A stretch of DNA of 64,000 bases from Haladaptatus sp. ZSTT2 (GTDB lineage Archaea > Halobacteriota > Halobacteria > Halobacteriales > Halococcaceae), in NCBI RefSeq assembly GCF_037081775.1, contig NZ_JBAMHQ010000001.1, positions 2,108,001-2,172,000 of the forward strand, written 5' to 3'. Every line of letters begins with the position of its first letter. The first letter of the stretch is position 1. Positions 8,756 through 17,773 of the stretch are shown one piece after another. Below the pieces are notes generated by a model that was not told the origin of the DNA, did no database searches, and worked only from the letters and a program-made list of their open reading frames with translations. The position numbers and the translations under genes are program-made.

Positions 8756-9370
8756 TCAGCCGTCGAGAATCGCTTTGGTGCGCTTGTTCAGTTCTTGTAT
8801 CTTCTCGATTGCCGCCTCGGGGAGCATGTCCTGTGGCGGTTCGAGCGCAGGTTGGCCCTCGGGCGACGGGTTGCCAACGATGACGGTTCCGAGCATGCCC
8901 ACTTTCTCGTGGGGCGTACAGAAATAGTCGTAGACTCCCTCGACGTCGAAGGTGTGTTCGAACTCCATGCCTTCGTCTACGAGCACTTCGCTGTCCCATG
9001 GCTCTGCCTCGTCGGGGATGCGGGTTGGCTGGTCGTACTCTAAGTGGTAGGCGGTCGTCGAGTGGACGCCGCTCACCTGTTTCCACGTCACGATTGCACC
9101 CTGTTCGACCCAAGCGATATCCGGCCGGAAGCCGGTCGAGTCGCCTTTGGTCCACATCTCGACGGTCGCACTCGACTGTGGCTCGGTCGGGTCTTTCGGC
9201 GTTGGCTCGCTGGTCGTGGTTTTTTCCGTGGTCGTCTCCTCACCGGATTGCGTAGTCGTGCTCGTGGTCGTCTCGTCGTTTCCGTTTCCGCCGGACGTAC
9301 AGCCCGCAAGTGAGAGGGCAAGGCCAGCTCCCGTGAGCTGTACCAATCTGCGACGAGTCAAGTCAGTCAT
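8756..9370 (-). CDS. Halocyanin-like blue copper lipoprotein
   Basis: 204 residues. A twin-arginine leader (RRRLVQLTGAG) ends in lipobox LAGC (Cys24), followed by a Thr/Glu-rich linker and a cupredoxin domain. Copper ligands are the His of GVHSTT and the Cys, His and Met in YFCTPHEKVGM. It is exported and lipid-anchored, serving as a one-electron carrier at the outer face of the membrane. A helical tail of about 35 residues (PPQDMLPEAAIEKIQEL) after the cupredoxin is unusual for a plain halocyanin. Single transcription unit facing the methyltransferase. Confidence 0.92.
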   Translation of the reverse strand: MTDLTRRRLVQLTGAGLALSLAGCTSGGNGNDETTTSTTTQSGEETTTEKTTTSEPTPKDPTEPQSSATVEMWTKGDSTGFRPDIAWVEQGAIVTWKQVSGVHSTTAYHLEYDQPTRIPDEAEPWDSEVLVDEGMEFEHTFDVEGVYDYFCTPHEKVGMLGTVIVGNPSPEGQPALEPPQDMLPEAAIEKIQELNKRTKAILDG

Positions 9371-9413
9371 TGTGAAAGAACACGGGAGACGAACCTAAAA
9401 CGTGTTGCGGCCG

Positions 9414-10064
9414 TCAGACCACGTCACCGCGTACCGATGCACCGTCTTGGCTCGCGCGATATTCCCGCACGACGTCTGCGGCGGTCGCTGCCTCTTGATC
9501 GTCCATGCCGAGCATTTCGAGCGCGCCAGCGAGCGTGGGGAAGACGTACTCGCCGTTTCGCAGTTTGTCGAAAGCCTCGGCCGACCGGGTGCCGTCAATC
9601 CACAGCGCCGCGCCGCGTGGGTCTAAAATCTGTTCGTACGCCTCGCGGGCCATCGCCCCGCGCAGCCGCTGGGTGACGTTGTTCTCGAACCCGGCGTTGC
9701 ACACTTCGAGGTGTATCGGCTCGTCTGGGGAGACGAGGTGGGAAGCGAGGCACTTTTCGGGGGCGACGTGGCCGTTATCGTTCGCGCGGATGTGTTCTGG
9801 GTACTGCTCTGCCCAGTCGAGGCGCACGGTTTGGCCAACACCTTTGACGCCGTATTCGCGTCGGAACTCGGCTTCGCGGCTGCCGTCGCCGTGAAACAGG
9901 AGGTCTTTTCTCAGATAGATATCGAGGCGGGAGACGGGGTCGAGCCCGAGTGCGAGGTCGCCGTACACCCAGATTTCGCGCACGGGAACCGGCATCGTCT
10001 CCGATTCGACCGTTTCGACGAGGCGTTCGACCCGGTCGACCGCCGTCGCGCGGTCTAATTCCAT
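9414..10064 (-). CDS. Conserved haloarchaeal protein, DUF7095-like
   Basis: 216 residues, soluble and acidic. The N-terminus reads PVPVREIWVYGDLALGLDPVSRLDIYLRKDLL, whose G-D-L...D-x-Y pattern recalls a degenerate nucleotidyltransferase core. I associate it with the Halobacteria-restricted DUF7095 family from memory of the motif; no function is established. Its start lies about 80 bases from the divergent histidine kinase gene, so the two share a promoter region. Confidence 0.7.
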   Translation of the reverse strand: MELDRATAVDRVERLVETVESETMPVPVREIWVYGDLALGLDPVSRLDIYLRKDLLFHGDGSREAEFRREYGVKGVGQTVRLDWAEQYPEHIRANDNGHVAPEKCLASHLVSPDEPIHLEVCNAGFENNVTQRLRGAMAREAYEQILDPRGAALWIDGTRSAEAFDKLRNGEYVFPTLAGALEMLGMDDQEAATAADVVREYRASQDGASVRGDVV

Positions 10065-10120
10065 GCTCTCGTCTTGCAGGCGGGGGTGGAAAACGATTGC
10101 CTCTGTTCGAGGTATAGTTT

Positions 10121-10140
10121 CTTACCAATACTTACCAATA
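10121..10140. repeat. Perfect 10-base tandem repeat between TATA-like box and kinase start
   Basis: CTTACCAATA occurs twice in tandem, ending one base before the tGTG start region of the histidine kinase. TATAGTTT at 10113-10120 precedes it at the spacing of a haloarchaeal TATA box for a leaderless transcript. The repeat therefore sits over the transcription start and may be an operator. Confidence 0.5.
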
Positions 10141-10141
10141 T

Positions 10142-12529
10142 GTGAGTATGATTGCGTCTAGCGTTCAACGAGGGGTCAAACAGTGGGCCGTTTCACTCGT
10201 TGGACTGCTGTTCGTCCTCCTGTCGGTCGGTCTACTGGCGTTTGGGGACACGAATGCACGACCTGTTGAATTCTTACTCCCGCTGCTTCTCGCCTTTTCG
10301 CTCGTCGGCTTTGGCGTGTGGCTCGCTCGCTTCCGCTTATCCCCGTCAAGAGCTTCGTGGGTCGCAGCTTGGACGGTCGCAGGAACGGGACTACTCGCGT
10401 TGATGAGTGTCTGGACAACGTACCACAGTGTCACTGACGGCATCCCACTCACCGAAGCACTGGAACAGGGACTTGTCCACCTCACACTCGGAGGTATCTC
10501 TGGTGCAGCGGTCGGGTTTTTCGACGTGCGCAGAGAGGAACAACGCGAACTGGCCGCTCGCGTCCAACAGGCCGTTGATGCAACCATGGACGGGGTTGCG
10601 GTGTTCGATAGCGACGGCCGCTTCATATCGGTCAACAACGCGTTTCTCGACCTCTTTGGCTTTGACGATAAAGCGGAATTGCTCGGCGAAGAGTGGCAAT
10701 CTATGGGACTCACAGCGGGCGATGCGCTGTACGACACCCACGTTCGCGAGATAATCCTCAATAGAGGCACGTGGCACGGTGAACTCGAAGTGAAACGGAG
10801 AGACGGTACGGTGTTTCCGGTGGAAGTGACTTTCAACCAGGCGGATACGGGAGACACGGCTGTAGTCGTGCGAGAAATTACAGACCGGAAGGACGCAGAA
10901 TCCCGGGTGAAGTTGCTTCAGGAAGCGACACTCTCGTTCGGGACAGAACACGATATGGACGTCATCATTGAGTCAGCGATGGACGTAAGCCAGTCGATTA
11001 TCGACTATCCGATGGCAATCTTTTGGTCGTACGACGAGGACGCAGACAAGCTGGTTCCAACGCACGCCTCTGATTCCACGCTCGAAATGCTCGACGAAAG
11101 CGGACTCTCCCTCGACGATGCCGTCGTCTGCGCGGGGATGGAACAGCTCAGGGTGTTCAAAAGCGGCGAGACCAAACTCCTCGAAAACTACCAGTCAGTG
11201 CCCACAGCGCAACGCTTCCCACTCCCGCTTGGAAGCGTCCTGTACGCCCCAATTGGCAACTACGGACTTATCGCGATTGCGTCGAGAGAGAAGAAACAGC
11301 TCTCACAGACGAACCAGTATCTTGTCGATATTCTCACGCGGAGCCTTCGAACGGCGTTCGACCGACTTTCGCGCGAACAGGCAATCGAAGACCTCCAGAC
11401 TGAGATGCGAACGATGGTGAAAACCACCGACGAACAGCGAATCGCTGAGATTGCGATGATGACGGCGAGAGACGTCCTTGGTTTCCCTATTTCCGGGATT
11501 TGGCTCGTAGACGAGACTGAAACGAAACTAGAACCGGCTGCGTGTACCACAGAGGCAGAAAACGTGTTCACCGAGTATCCGACGTTTACGCAAGGAGAGA
11601 GCCTCTCGTGGCAGGCATTTGCGACCGGCACCTCGTATGCGTTCGACGACGTGAGTTCCGTCGACGGTCGGTTCAATCCAGACACCAAAATGCGAAGCGA
11701 ACTCATCATCCCGCTTGGTGAGTACGGCGTCGTCAATATCGGTTCGGTCCAGCCAAACGCCTTCGACGAGACCGACGTGTCGCTCGCCCACATCCTCGCG
11801 GCGAACACCGAAACTGCTCTTGGCCGGGCCAAACACGAAGCCGACCTCGAACGCCAAAACGACCGCCTCGAATTCCTGAACAGCCTGCTGCGCCACGACA
11901 TCTTAAACGGGATGGTCGTGATTCAATCGCGTGCCCAACTGCTCGCAGACCGGCTTTCGGGTGACGAACAACGGCACGCAGAGACCATCGACCGCTGGTG
12001 TGTCACCATCATCGACCTCGTCCGGCACGTCCGAGCGATGCTCGACGTGTTCGCGGGGTCTACCCCCGTCGAGTTGCACCCAATCAATCTCTCGCGGGTG
12101 TTGCTGAACGAAGTAGACCGCGTTCAGTCTACGTACCCCGATATCGAGTTTTCTGTCTCCGTCCCAGACGACGTTACCGTCAGGGCAAACGACCTGCTTT
12201 CGGAAGTCCTCGGGAACGTCGTCTCGAACGCCGTCGAACACAACAGTAGCGACGACCCGTCTATCGACATCTCAGTCACCACAGACGACGAGACGGCGAC
12301 GGTTCGCGTGGCCGACAACGGCCCCGGCGTTCCACAGGCACAGAAAGAAGCCATCTTCCGGCGCGATGAGACGGGCCACGCAAAGACCTCTGGCACGGGC
12401 TTTGGCCTGTTTTTCGTCGATGCCATGGTCTCGCAGTACGGTGGTTCCATCCACGTCGAAGACAACGACCCGACCGGTGCTGTGTTCCACCTCACGTTTC
12501 CGCTCGCCACCGTCTCCTCGACCGCCTAA
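10142..12529 (+). CDS. Membrane histidine kinase: 4 TM, PAS, two GAF domains, HisKA-like and HATPase
   Basis: 795 residues. Four membrane helices (about 15-130) are followed by a coiled linker, a PAS domain (about 140-260), two GAF-like domains (about 270-400 and 410-570), an H-box LRHDILNG with phospho-acceptor His near 584, and a HATPase domain with the N-box NAVEHN, G1 DNGPGVP and G2 GTGFGLFFV. It is a membrane sensor that autophosphorylates; no receiver is encoded beside it. Initiation is at GTG 10142 or ATG 10148, probably leaderless. The next gene is a shorter paralogue with the same architecture but one GAF, and the two share a nearly identical 72-base stretch in the ATPase region. Confidence 0.9.
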   Translation: MSMIASSVQRGVKQWAVSLVGLLFVLLSVGLLAFGDTNARPVEFLLPLLLAFSLVGFGVWLARFRLSPSRASWVAAWTVAGTGLLALMSVWTTYHSVTDGIPLTEALEQGLVHLTLGGISGAAVGFFDVRREEQRELAARVQQAVDATMDGVAVFDSDGRFISVNNAFLDLFGFDDKAELLGEEWQSMGLTAGDALYDTHVREIILNRGTWHGELEVKRRDGTVFPVEVTFNQADTGDTAVVVREITDRKDAESRVKLLQEATLSFGTEHDMDVIIESAMDVSQSIIDYPMAIFWSYDEDADKLVPTHASDSTLEMLDESGLSLDDAVVCAGMEQLRVFKSGETKLLENYQSVPTAQRFPLPLGSVLYAPIGNYGLIAIASREKKQLSQTNQYLVDILTRSLRTAFDRLSREQAIEDLQTEMRTMVKTTDEQRIAEIAMMTARDVLGFPISGIWLVDETETKLEPAACTTEAENVFTEYPTFTQGESLSWQAFATGTSYAFDDVSSVDGRFNPDTKMRSELIIPLGEYGVVNIGSVQPNAFDETDVSLAHILAANTETALGRAKHEADLERQNDRLEFLNSLLRHDILNGMVVIQSRAQLLADRLSGDEQRHAETIDRWCVTIIDLVRHVRAMLDVFAGSTPVELHPINLSRVLLNEVDRVQSTYPDIEFSVSVPDDVTVRANDLLSEVLGNVVSNAVEHNSSDDPSIDISVTTDDETATVRVADNGPGVPQAQKEAIFRRDETGHAKTSGTGFGLFFVDAMVSQYGGSIHVEDNDPTGAVFHLTFPLATVSSTA

Positions 12530-12623
12530 CTCCTTCTCTGTGACTGCTCGAACTCGTGCTCCGAGGCAGTTCAAACATCCAGACATATCAGCGACAATAG
12601 ATTAATCACACTTCCGGTCCGAT

Positions 12624-14555
12624 ATGCTTTCCTCTAGTCGAATGTCTGTTCCCGCCTCCCGTCGCCACTGGCAGCCGCTACTCATTATCCTCATTGGCTG
12701 TCTCTTTGCCGCTCTCACACTCTCTAGTATCTACACGCCGCTCGGGCCAACCGTCTCAGACCTCTCGTCGTACGTGATGCCGCTTTTGCTTTCGGGTGGA
12801 TTGATGCTCTTTGGTGGGTGGCTCACTCAAAGCGACCTCGAATCGCGCTATCAGACCACCATCGTTCTGTGGTGTGTCGGGTCGATGAGTTTTCTTGGCC
12901 TGCTCGGACTGTGGGCGTACTATCTCGTCATCACGGCTGGCCTCGACGCCAATAGCGCGGGCTTTCTGTTGGTCGCAAGCGCGTCGTTCGGTGGGTTTGC
13001 CGGCTGTGTCGTGGGCTACTACAACGTTACCGGTCGCGCCAGACGCGAAGAAGCCGACCTCGCAGCCCGCATCATCGACTCGGTGATGGATGGCATTTCA
13101 CTGCTCGACGAAGACGGCAACTACCTTTTCGTGAACCCTTCGTACACCGACATCCTCGGCTATGAAGAAGCCGAACTCATCTCCGAGCACTGGACGATGC
13201 TCTACGACGACGAGACAGAACAATACATCTACGACGAAGTCTTGCCGACGGTCGAACAGTCGGGGACGTGGTTCGGGACGGTGTCCGCACAGCGAGCAGA
13301 CGGAACGGTGTTCCCACAGGAAGTCGCACTTAACCGACTCGCTGATGGCAGATATATCGCCGCTATCCGCGACGTCTCAGACCACCTCCGCTACGAACAC
13401 ATCGTCGAAGAACTCCACGAAGTCACCCGCGAGATGGTGCAAGCAGAGACGACCGAGGAGGTGTGTAAAATGGCAGTCGATGCGGCACACAACGTGCTCT
13501 CGATGCCACTCGCCGCGGTGTGGCTGTACGACGACTCGACAGAGCAACTCGAACCCATCGAAAAAACCGACGTTTCCGGACTCCTCATTGGCGACCTTCC
13601 CACCTACAGCGCGGACGAGCCAAGCCTTTCGTGGGACGCGTTCAAGCGCCAAGAGCTTCGCGTCATCGACAACATTGTGACAGAGGATTCGCGTTCCAAT
13701 CCGGACACACGGATTCAAAGCGAGATGATTGTCCCGCTTGGAACCTACGGCGTGCTCAACATCGGTTCGATGTGCACGCACGCGTTCGATGAGATCGACG
13801 AGAGCGTTGCACGCTTGCTCGCCGCGAACACCGAAGTCGCCCTCGAACGCGCAGACCGTGAACACGCACTCACCCTCAAAAACGACCAACTCGAGTTCTT
13901 GAACAGCCTGTTGCGCCACGATATCTTAAACGGGATGATGGTCATCAACAGTCGCGCTGAAACGCTCGCAGCGGAGCTTGCTGGTGACCACCAACGCTAC
14001 GCCAAGACGATTGTGCAGTGGTGTACCGACATCACCGACCTCGTAATCCACGTTCGAGGCGTGTTGAACGCCCTGACCGGCGACGGTCTCGAAACCCGCA
14101 CGGACGTGAATCTCTCTGCGGTGCTTGAAGCCGAACTCGACCGCATCCGCATGACGTATCCCGACGTGACGTTCTCGGTCGACATCCCGGCTGATGTGAC
14201 CGTCGAAGCGAACCAATTTCTCTCAGAAGTGTTCGGCAATGTCATCACGAACGCCATCGAGCACAACGCCAACGACACTCCGCTCGTCGAGGTGTTCGTA
14301 GCGCCAGACCCGGCAAACGACGAGGTAACCGTCCACATCGGTGACAACGGTTCTGGCGTGCCGGATGCACAAAAAGAGAGCATCTTCCGGCGTGGTGTGA
14401 CGGGCCACGCAAAGACCTCTGGCACGGGCTTTGGCCTGTTTTTCATCGATACCATGGTCTCGCAGTACGGCGGGTCGGTCGTCGTCAAAGACCGTAAACC
14501 GACGGGCGCGCTGTTCTGTATCACGCTTCCGCTCGGGGCGACTGTGGAGGCCTGA
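12624..14555 (+). CDS. Membrane histidine kinase paralogue: 4 TM, PAS, GAF, HisKA-like and HATPase
   Basis: 643 residues. Four membrane helices (about 15-130), PAS domain (about 140-250), one GAF domain (about 260-420), H-box LRHDILNGMM with His near 431, and HATPase motifs NAIEHN, DNGSGVP and GTGFGLFFI. It resembles the preceding kinase throughout, minus one GAF, so the pair arose by tandem duplication. The 94-base gap contains its own A/T-rich segment (GATTAATCAC). Start at ATG 12624; a second ATG six codons on gives MSVPASRRHW and is also possible. No cognate response regulator is nearby. Confidence 0.9.
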   Translation: MLSSSRMSVPASRRHWQPLLIILIGCLFAALTLSSIYTPLGPTVSDLSSYVMPLLLSGGLMLFGGWLTQSDLESRYQTTIVLWCVGSMSFLGLLGLWAYYLVITAGLDANSAGFLLVASASFGGFAGCVVGYYNVTGRARREEADLAARIIDSVMDGISLLDEDGNYLFVNPSYTDILGYEEAELISEHWTMLYDDETEQYIYDEVLPTVEQSGTWFGTVSAQRADGTVFPQEVALNRLADGRYIAAIRDVSDHLRYEHIVEELHEVTREMVQAETTEEVCKMAVDAAHNVLSMPLAAVWLYDDSTEQLEPIEKTDVSGLLIGDLPTYSADEPSLSWDAFKRQELRVIDNIVTEDSRSNPDTRIQSEMIVPLGTYGVLNIGSMCTHAFDEIDESVARLLAANTEVALERADREHALTLKNDQLEFLNSLLRHDILNGMMVINSRAETLAAELAGDHQRYAKTIVQWCTDITDLVIHVRGVLNALTGDGLETRTDVNLSAVLEAELDRIRMTYPDVTFSVDIPADVTVEANQFLSEVFGNVITNAIEHNANDTPLVEVFVAPDPANDEVTVHIGDNGSGVPDAQKESIFRRGVTGHAKTSGTGFGLFFIDTMVSQYGGSVVVKDRKPTGALFCITLPLGATVEA

Positions 14556-14606
14556 AGCCCGTTCGAGACGAAACGGTGATACGCGCCGCTCCGTAATCCT
14601 CGCCCA

Positions 14607-15584
14607 ATGGAATGCGACAAGTGCGACCGTGATGCCGTCATGCACGCGGCGTACTCCGGCGGCCACCTCTGTGAAGACCACTTCTGCCAGTCGGTCGAAA
14701 AGCGGGTGCGCCGTCGGATTCGGGAGGACTCGCTCGTCCCGCGCTCGGCCACGCCAGAGGACCCTGAGACGTGGGTGATTGGTCTCTCCGGTGGGAAAGA
14801 CAGCGTCGTGCTCACCTCGATTCTCGACGAGACGTTCAAAAACGACCCGCGCATCGAGATGATTGCGCTCACGATTCATGAGGGCATCGAGGGCTACCGC
14901 GACGCCAGCCTCGACGCTTGTGTGGAACTCGCAGAAGACCTCGACTTGCGCCACGAAGTCGTCACCTACGAAGACGAGTTCGACCTCAAGATGGACGACG
15001 TGGTGAAAAAAGACCCCGAGAACATGGCCGCGTGTGCCTACTGTGGGGTGTTCCGCCGCGACCTCCTCTCTAAGTACGCAGACGAATACGGCGCGACCAA
15101 ACTCCTGACCGGGCACAATCTGGACGACGAAGCCCAGACCGCGCTGATGAACATCTTAGAAGGCGACGTGCGACAGGTTGCAAAACACTTCGACGCGAGT
15201 CTTGGCAGTTTCGACGAACGTGGCGACTCCGAGCACTTCATCCCGCGAGCCAAGCCGCTGCGCGACATCCCCGAAAAGGAAGTCGCCCTCTACGCCCACG
15301 TGAAAAATCTCCCCGCCCACATCACCGAGTGCCCGCACTCCTCTGAGGCCTTCCGCGGTGAGATCCAACAACTCCTCCTCAACTTAGAGTCGAACCATCC
15401 CGGCACGCGCCATTCGATTATGGCGGGCTACGAAGAACTCGCCGCCATCGCCGCAAAGGAGTATCGCGGAGACGGCGACGGCGACGAGCAGACGTCGCTG
15501 GTCGAGTGCGAACGCTGTGGCGCGGCGACGACCCGAAAGGTGTGTCGCAAGTGCAAACTCGTCGAAGCCGTAAACGCGGTCTGA
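14607..15584 (+). CDS. ncsA: tRNA 2-thiolation protein NcsA (TtuA/Ncs6 family)
   Basis: 325 residues. N-terminal zinc-binding segment (CDKC at 3-6 with later His/Cys), PP-loop SGGKDS (about 61-66) that adenylates the tRNA, paired cysteines CAYCG and a C-terminal zinc ribbon CERCG...CRKCK. This is the archaeal NcsA/TtuA family, which thiolates the wobble uridine (U34) with sulfur delivered by a ubiquitin-like SAMP protein. All key residues are present. In Haloferax volcanii ncsA (HVO_0580) is the neighbour of ftsZ2 (HVO_0581); here about 14 kb of glycan genes lie between. Confidence 0.93.
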   Translation: MECDKCDRDAVMHAAYSGGHLCEDHFCQSVEKRVRRRIREDSLVPRSATPEDPETWVIGLSGGKDSVVLTSILDETFKNDPRIEMIALTIHEGIEGYRDASLDACVELAEDLDLRHEVVTYEDEFDLKMDDVVKKDPENMAACAYCGVFRRDLLSKYADEYGATKLLTGHNLDDEAQTALMNILEGDVRQVAKHFDASLGSFDERGDSEHFIPRAKPLRDIPEKEVALYAHVKNLPAHITECPHSSEAFRGEIQQLLLNLESNHPGTRHSIMAGYEELAAIAAKEYRGDGDGDEQTSLVECERCGAATTRKVCRKCKLVEAVNAV

Positions 15585-16508
15585 TTACTGGTATTGCGCG
15601 CAGACGAGTTCTAAGCCTTCCTCGAACGAAATCTCTGGCTCCCAGCCAGTTTCTGTTTTCATTTTCGAGCTGTCGGCCATCGTGTCGTGGACGTACACGT
15701 CCTCAGGGATGGGATTCTCGATGTACTCTGGTTCGACGCTCGTACCCAGTGCTTCATTTAGCTTTTCGACGAGCGTGTTGGTGGTGTAGCTCTCGCCCGT
15801 GCCAAGATTATAGATGCCGTCGAGTTCGTGGTCAGCAGCGAGTTCGAGGCCCCGAACGATGTCCGAGACGTGGGTGAAATCCCGGGTTTGGGTGCCGTCG
15901 CCGTAGATGACCGGCGCGTCGCCGTGAGCGAGGTCGTCTGCGAACTGGGCAATCAGGTTTGCGTACTCGCCTTTGTGTGCTTCTGCGCCGCCGTACCCCT
16001 GGTACACCGAGAAAAACCGCATACCAGCCATGTGCATGTCGTAGTGGTGTGAGAAGTACTCACCGTAGCGTTCCCGAGCGAGTTTCGAGGCTTCGTACCC
16101 GGTTCGGGCAACCACACTCATTGATTCGGGCGAGGGTTCGGTTCGGTTGCCGTAAATCGAAGAGGTCGAAGCATAGACAACGGTGTCACACCCGTCGAGA
16201 CGTGCCTGATCCACCGTATTCACGAACCCTTCGACGTTGACGCGAGCGCCGGTTACCGGGTCGTCTTCGTGCATGGTGTACGACGACAACGCGGCAAGGT
16301 GAAACACGACGTCCACGTCGGTTGGGAGGTCGTCGTCGAGGACGCTTGTTTCGATAAACGTTACCTCTGCATCGAGGTTTTCTGGCGTCCCAAGATAACA
16401 GTCATCGACGGCGATGACGCCATTGTCAGTTGCAAGATAGTTTGCGAGGTTCGACCCGATGAACCCCGCCCCGCCCGTCACGAGCACACGCTTGTTTTCC
16501 ATACTCAT
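15585..16508 (-). CDS. NAD-dependent sugar-nucleotide epimerase/dehydratase
   Basis: 307 residues, extended short-chain dehydrogenase fold. NAD-binding TGGAGFIGS (11-19), active-site STSSIYG (115-120) and YxxxK as YEASK (Tyr138, Lys142). Closest in style to GalE/WbpP-type UDP-sugar 4-epimerases that supply precursors for surface glycans. It may begin at MSMENK or MENK (9 bases apart). It converges on ncsA with abutting stop codons and has a low-GC promoter region with a tandem TATAGCTG repeat. It stands at the edge of the glycan block. Substrate specificity cannot be read. Confidence 0.9.
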   Translation of the reverse strand: MSMENKRVLVTGGAGFIGSNLANYLATDNGVIAVDDCYLGTPENLDAEVTFIETSVLDDDLPTDVDVVFHLAALSSYTMHEDDPVTGARVNVEGFVNTVDQARLDGCDTVVYASTSSIYGNRTEPSPESMSVVARTGYEASKLARERYGEYFSHHYDMHMAGMRFFSVYQGYGGAEAHKGEYANLIAQFADDLAHGDAPVIYGDGTQTRDFTHVSDIVRGLELAADHELDGIYNLGTGESYTTNTLVEKLNEALGTSVEPEYIENPIPEDVYVHDTMADSSKMKTETGWEPEISFEEGLELVCAQYQ

Positions 16509-16520
16509 ACTCTCGAAAAT

Positions 16521-16536
16521 TATAGCTGTATAGCTG
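16521..16536. repeat. Tandem TATAGCTG repeat before the epimerase gene
   Basis: TATAGCTG occurs twice in direct tandem 13-28 bases upstream of the epimerase start, within the promoter region of that reverse-strand gene. It could be a regulator site or part of the core promoter. Confidence 0.4.
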
Positions 16537-16700
16537 TTTGGGTACCAGTAAGGAACGCACCGTCACACGCACGTCTGACAAAATCATCAAATATGGTACT
16601 TCACACAATATTATGATAACCTTTGAACTACTCTCGAATTTTATTATAACAAATCAATTATTTCCGGTAACTACTTTGGGTGATATGAATATCAGATACT

Positions 16701-17474
16701 ATGACTAAAATGAAGGAGTTGTTGCGCCTTCTTCTTCGGCGGGACGATGTGGTCGCACAAATACGGGCCGGGCCAGTCGATATTCGGACGCTGACGGATG
16801 CCGTTTCAGTTTCCCGTCCGACCGTCCATCGCTGTTTGAAGCAACTGATTGAGCACGAAGTTGTCACAGAGACTCCACGTGGGTACGTGCTTACGAGCTA
16901 CGGGAGTCTTTTTTTCGACCAGTACCAGTCGTACATCGCAGAAACGGAGACCATTCACGAAAATCGCGACCTGATTCTCGCCCTCGACGACCCCTCTCAC
17001 CTCTCTGGACGTGTGTTTCAGGACGCGAAGTTTACGAGGGCAGTGCCGTTCGCGCCGGAAAAACCAATCGCCGAAATCGAATCTATCGTCGAGGACGCGA
17101 CCAAAATCCGCGGATTCTCTCCCGTCGTCGTCGGCCGGTACGTCTCGCTCTTTCACGAGAAGGTGACCGAAGAGACGTTGGATGCAGAACTCATCATCTC
17201 ACCTGACGTGTTCGACTACCTCGCCGAAACGTGGCCTGAGCAACTCAAAGAGGCGCTCTCGATGGGTCTTACCGTGTTTGTGACCGACGAGACGCTTCCG
17301 TACGGCCTTATCCTCATCGACGAGCCGACCGCCCAACTCTGTCTCGTCTTTTACGAAGACGGTTCGCTTCGCGGCGTCGTACAGAACGACCAGCCAGACG
17401 TCATCGAGTGGGGGACTGACCTCTACGAAGCGTACCGGCGACGGGCACACGAACCCTCGATTTCCTCTGAATAA
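16701..17474 (+). CDS. Winged-helix transcriptional regulator (COG4742/DUF1724-like)
   Basis: 257 residues. Residues 15-75 form a winged helix (SVSRPTVHRCLKQLIEHEVV...GYVLTSYG), followed by a linker and a C-terminal domain of about 160 residues ending in an LILIDEP...LVFYEDGSLRGVV sheet. This two-part design is typical of a large family of archaeal HTH regulators with a DUF1724-like effector domain. It is flanked on both sides by unusually A/T-rich intergenic DNA and stands at the head of the glycan genes, so control of those genes is a reasonable guess. No ligand is known. Confidence 0.82.
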   Translation: MTKMKELLRLLLRRDDVVAQIRAGPVDIRTLTDAVSVSRPTVHRCLKQLIEHEVVTETPRGYVLTSYGSLFFDQYQSYIAETETIHENRDLILALDDPSHLSGRVFQDAKFTRAVPFAPEKPIAEIESIVEDATKIRGFSPVVVGRYVSLFHEKVTEETLDAELIISPDVFDYLAETWPEQLKEALSMGLTVFVTDETLPYGLILIDEPTAQLCLVFYEDGSLRGVVQNDQPDVIEWGTDLYEAYRRRAHEPSISSE

Positions 17475-17506
17475 TTCCTGCGTTCTGCGTCTCGCGTTCA
17501 GTTTGT

Positions 17507-17518
17507 GAACAGCTGTTC
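17507..17518. promoter_or_regulatory. Perfect 12-base palindrome downstream of the HTH regulator gene
   Basis: GAACAGCTGTTC in the A/T-rich spacer between the regulator gene and the surface-protein genes. Possible operator for the neighbouring winged-helix protein; no direct evidence. Confidence 0.35.
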
Positions 17519-17626
17519 TTTTCGTGAATATCCGTACATTCTATGCACCGCTATTCATTTAATTTAAAAATTTTCTCTAGATAATAATATGGATGTCTAC
17601 ACTTATGCTATCACAACTTACATGCT

Positions 17627-17773
17627 ATGAAATTAAATCCAGCCGCGCCACCCATCCCGACTTTTTCGGTCGCACCGTCCGCAAACTTCCAGCGCACACG
17701 CACGTTTCACCACTACGCCAAGCCGATTCGCCAGTGGAGACGGCGCAATGAGGGTCCTGTATGTCGCGCATAG
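17627..17773 (+). CDS. Possible 48-residue ORF at the head of the glycan genes
   Basis: ATG-started frame beginning MKLNPAAPPIPTFSV and ending RRRNEGPVCRA, after an extremely A/T-rich promoter-like segment (about 17555-17600). It is proline-rich then basic (HHYAKPIRQWRRRN). It overlaps the start of the secreted-protein gene by 13 bases in another frame. It looks like the start of a larger ancestral protein cut short, or a small peptide. I do not recognise it. Confidence 0.3.
   Translation: MKLNPAAPPIPTFSVAPSANFQRTRTFHHYAKPIRQWRRRNEGPVCRA

Noticed and set aside
8730-9155. 141-codon reverse frame within the halocyanin gene region
   Set aside because: Shadow of the halocyanin in another frame with excess Arg and His.
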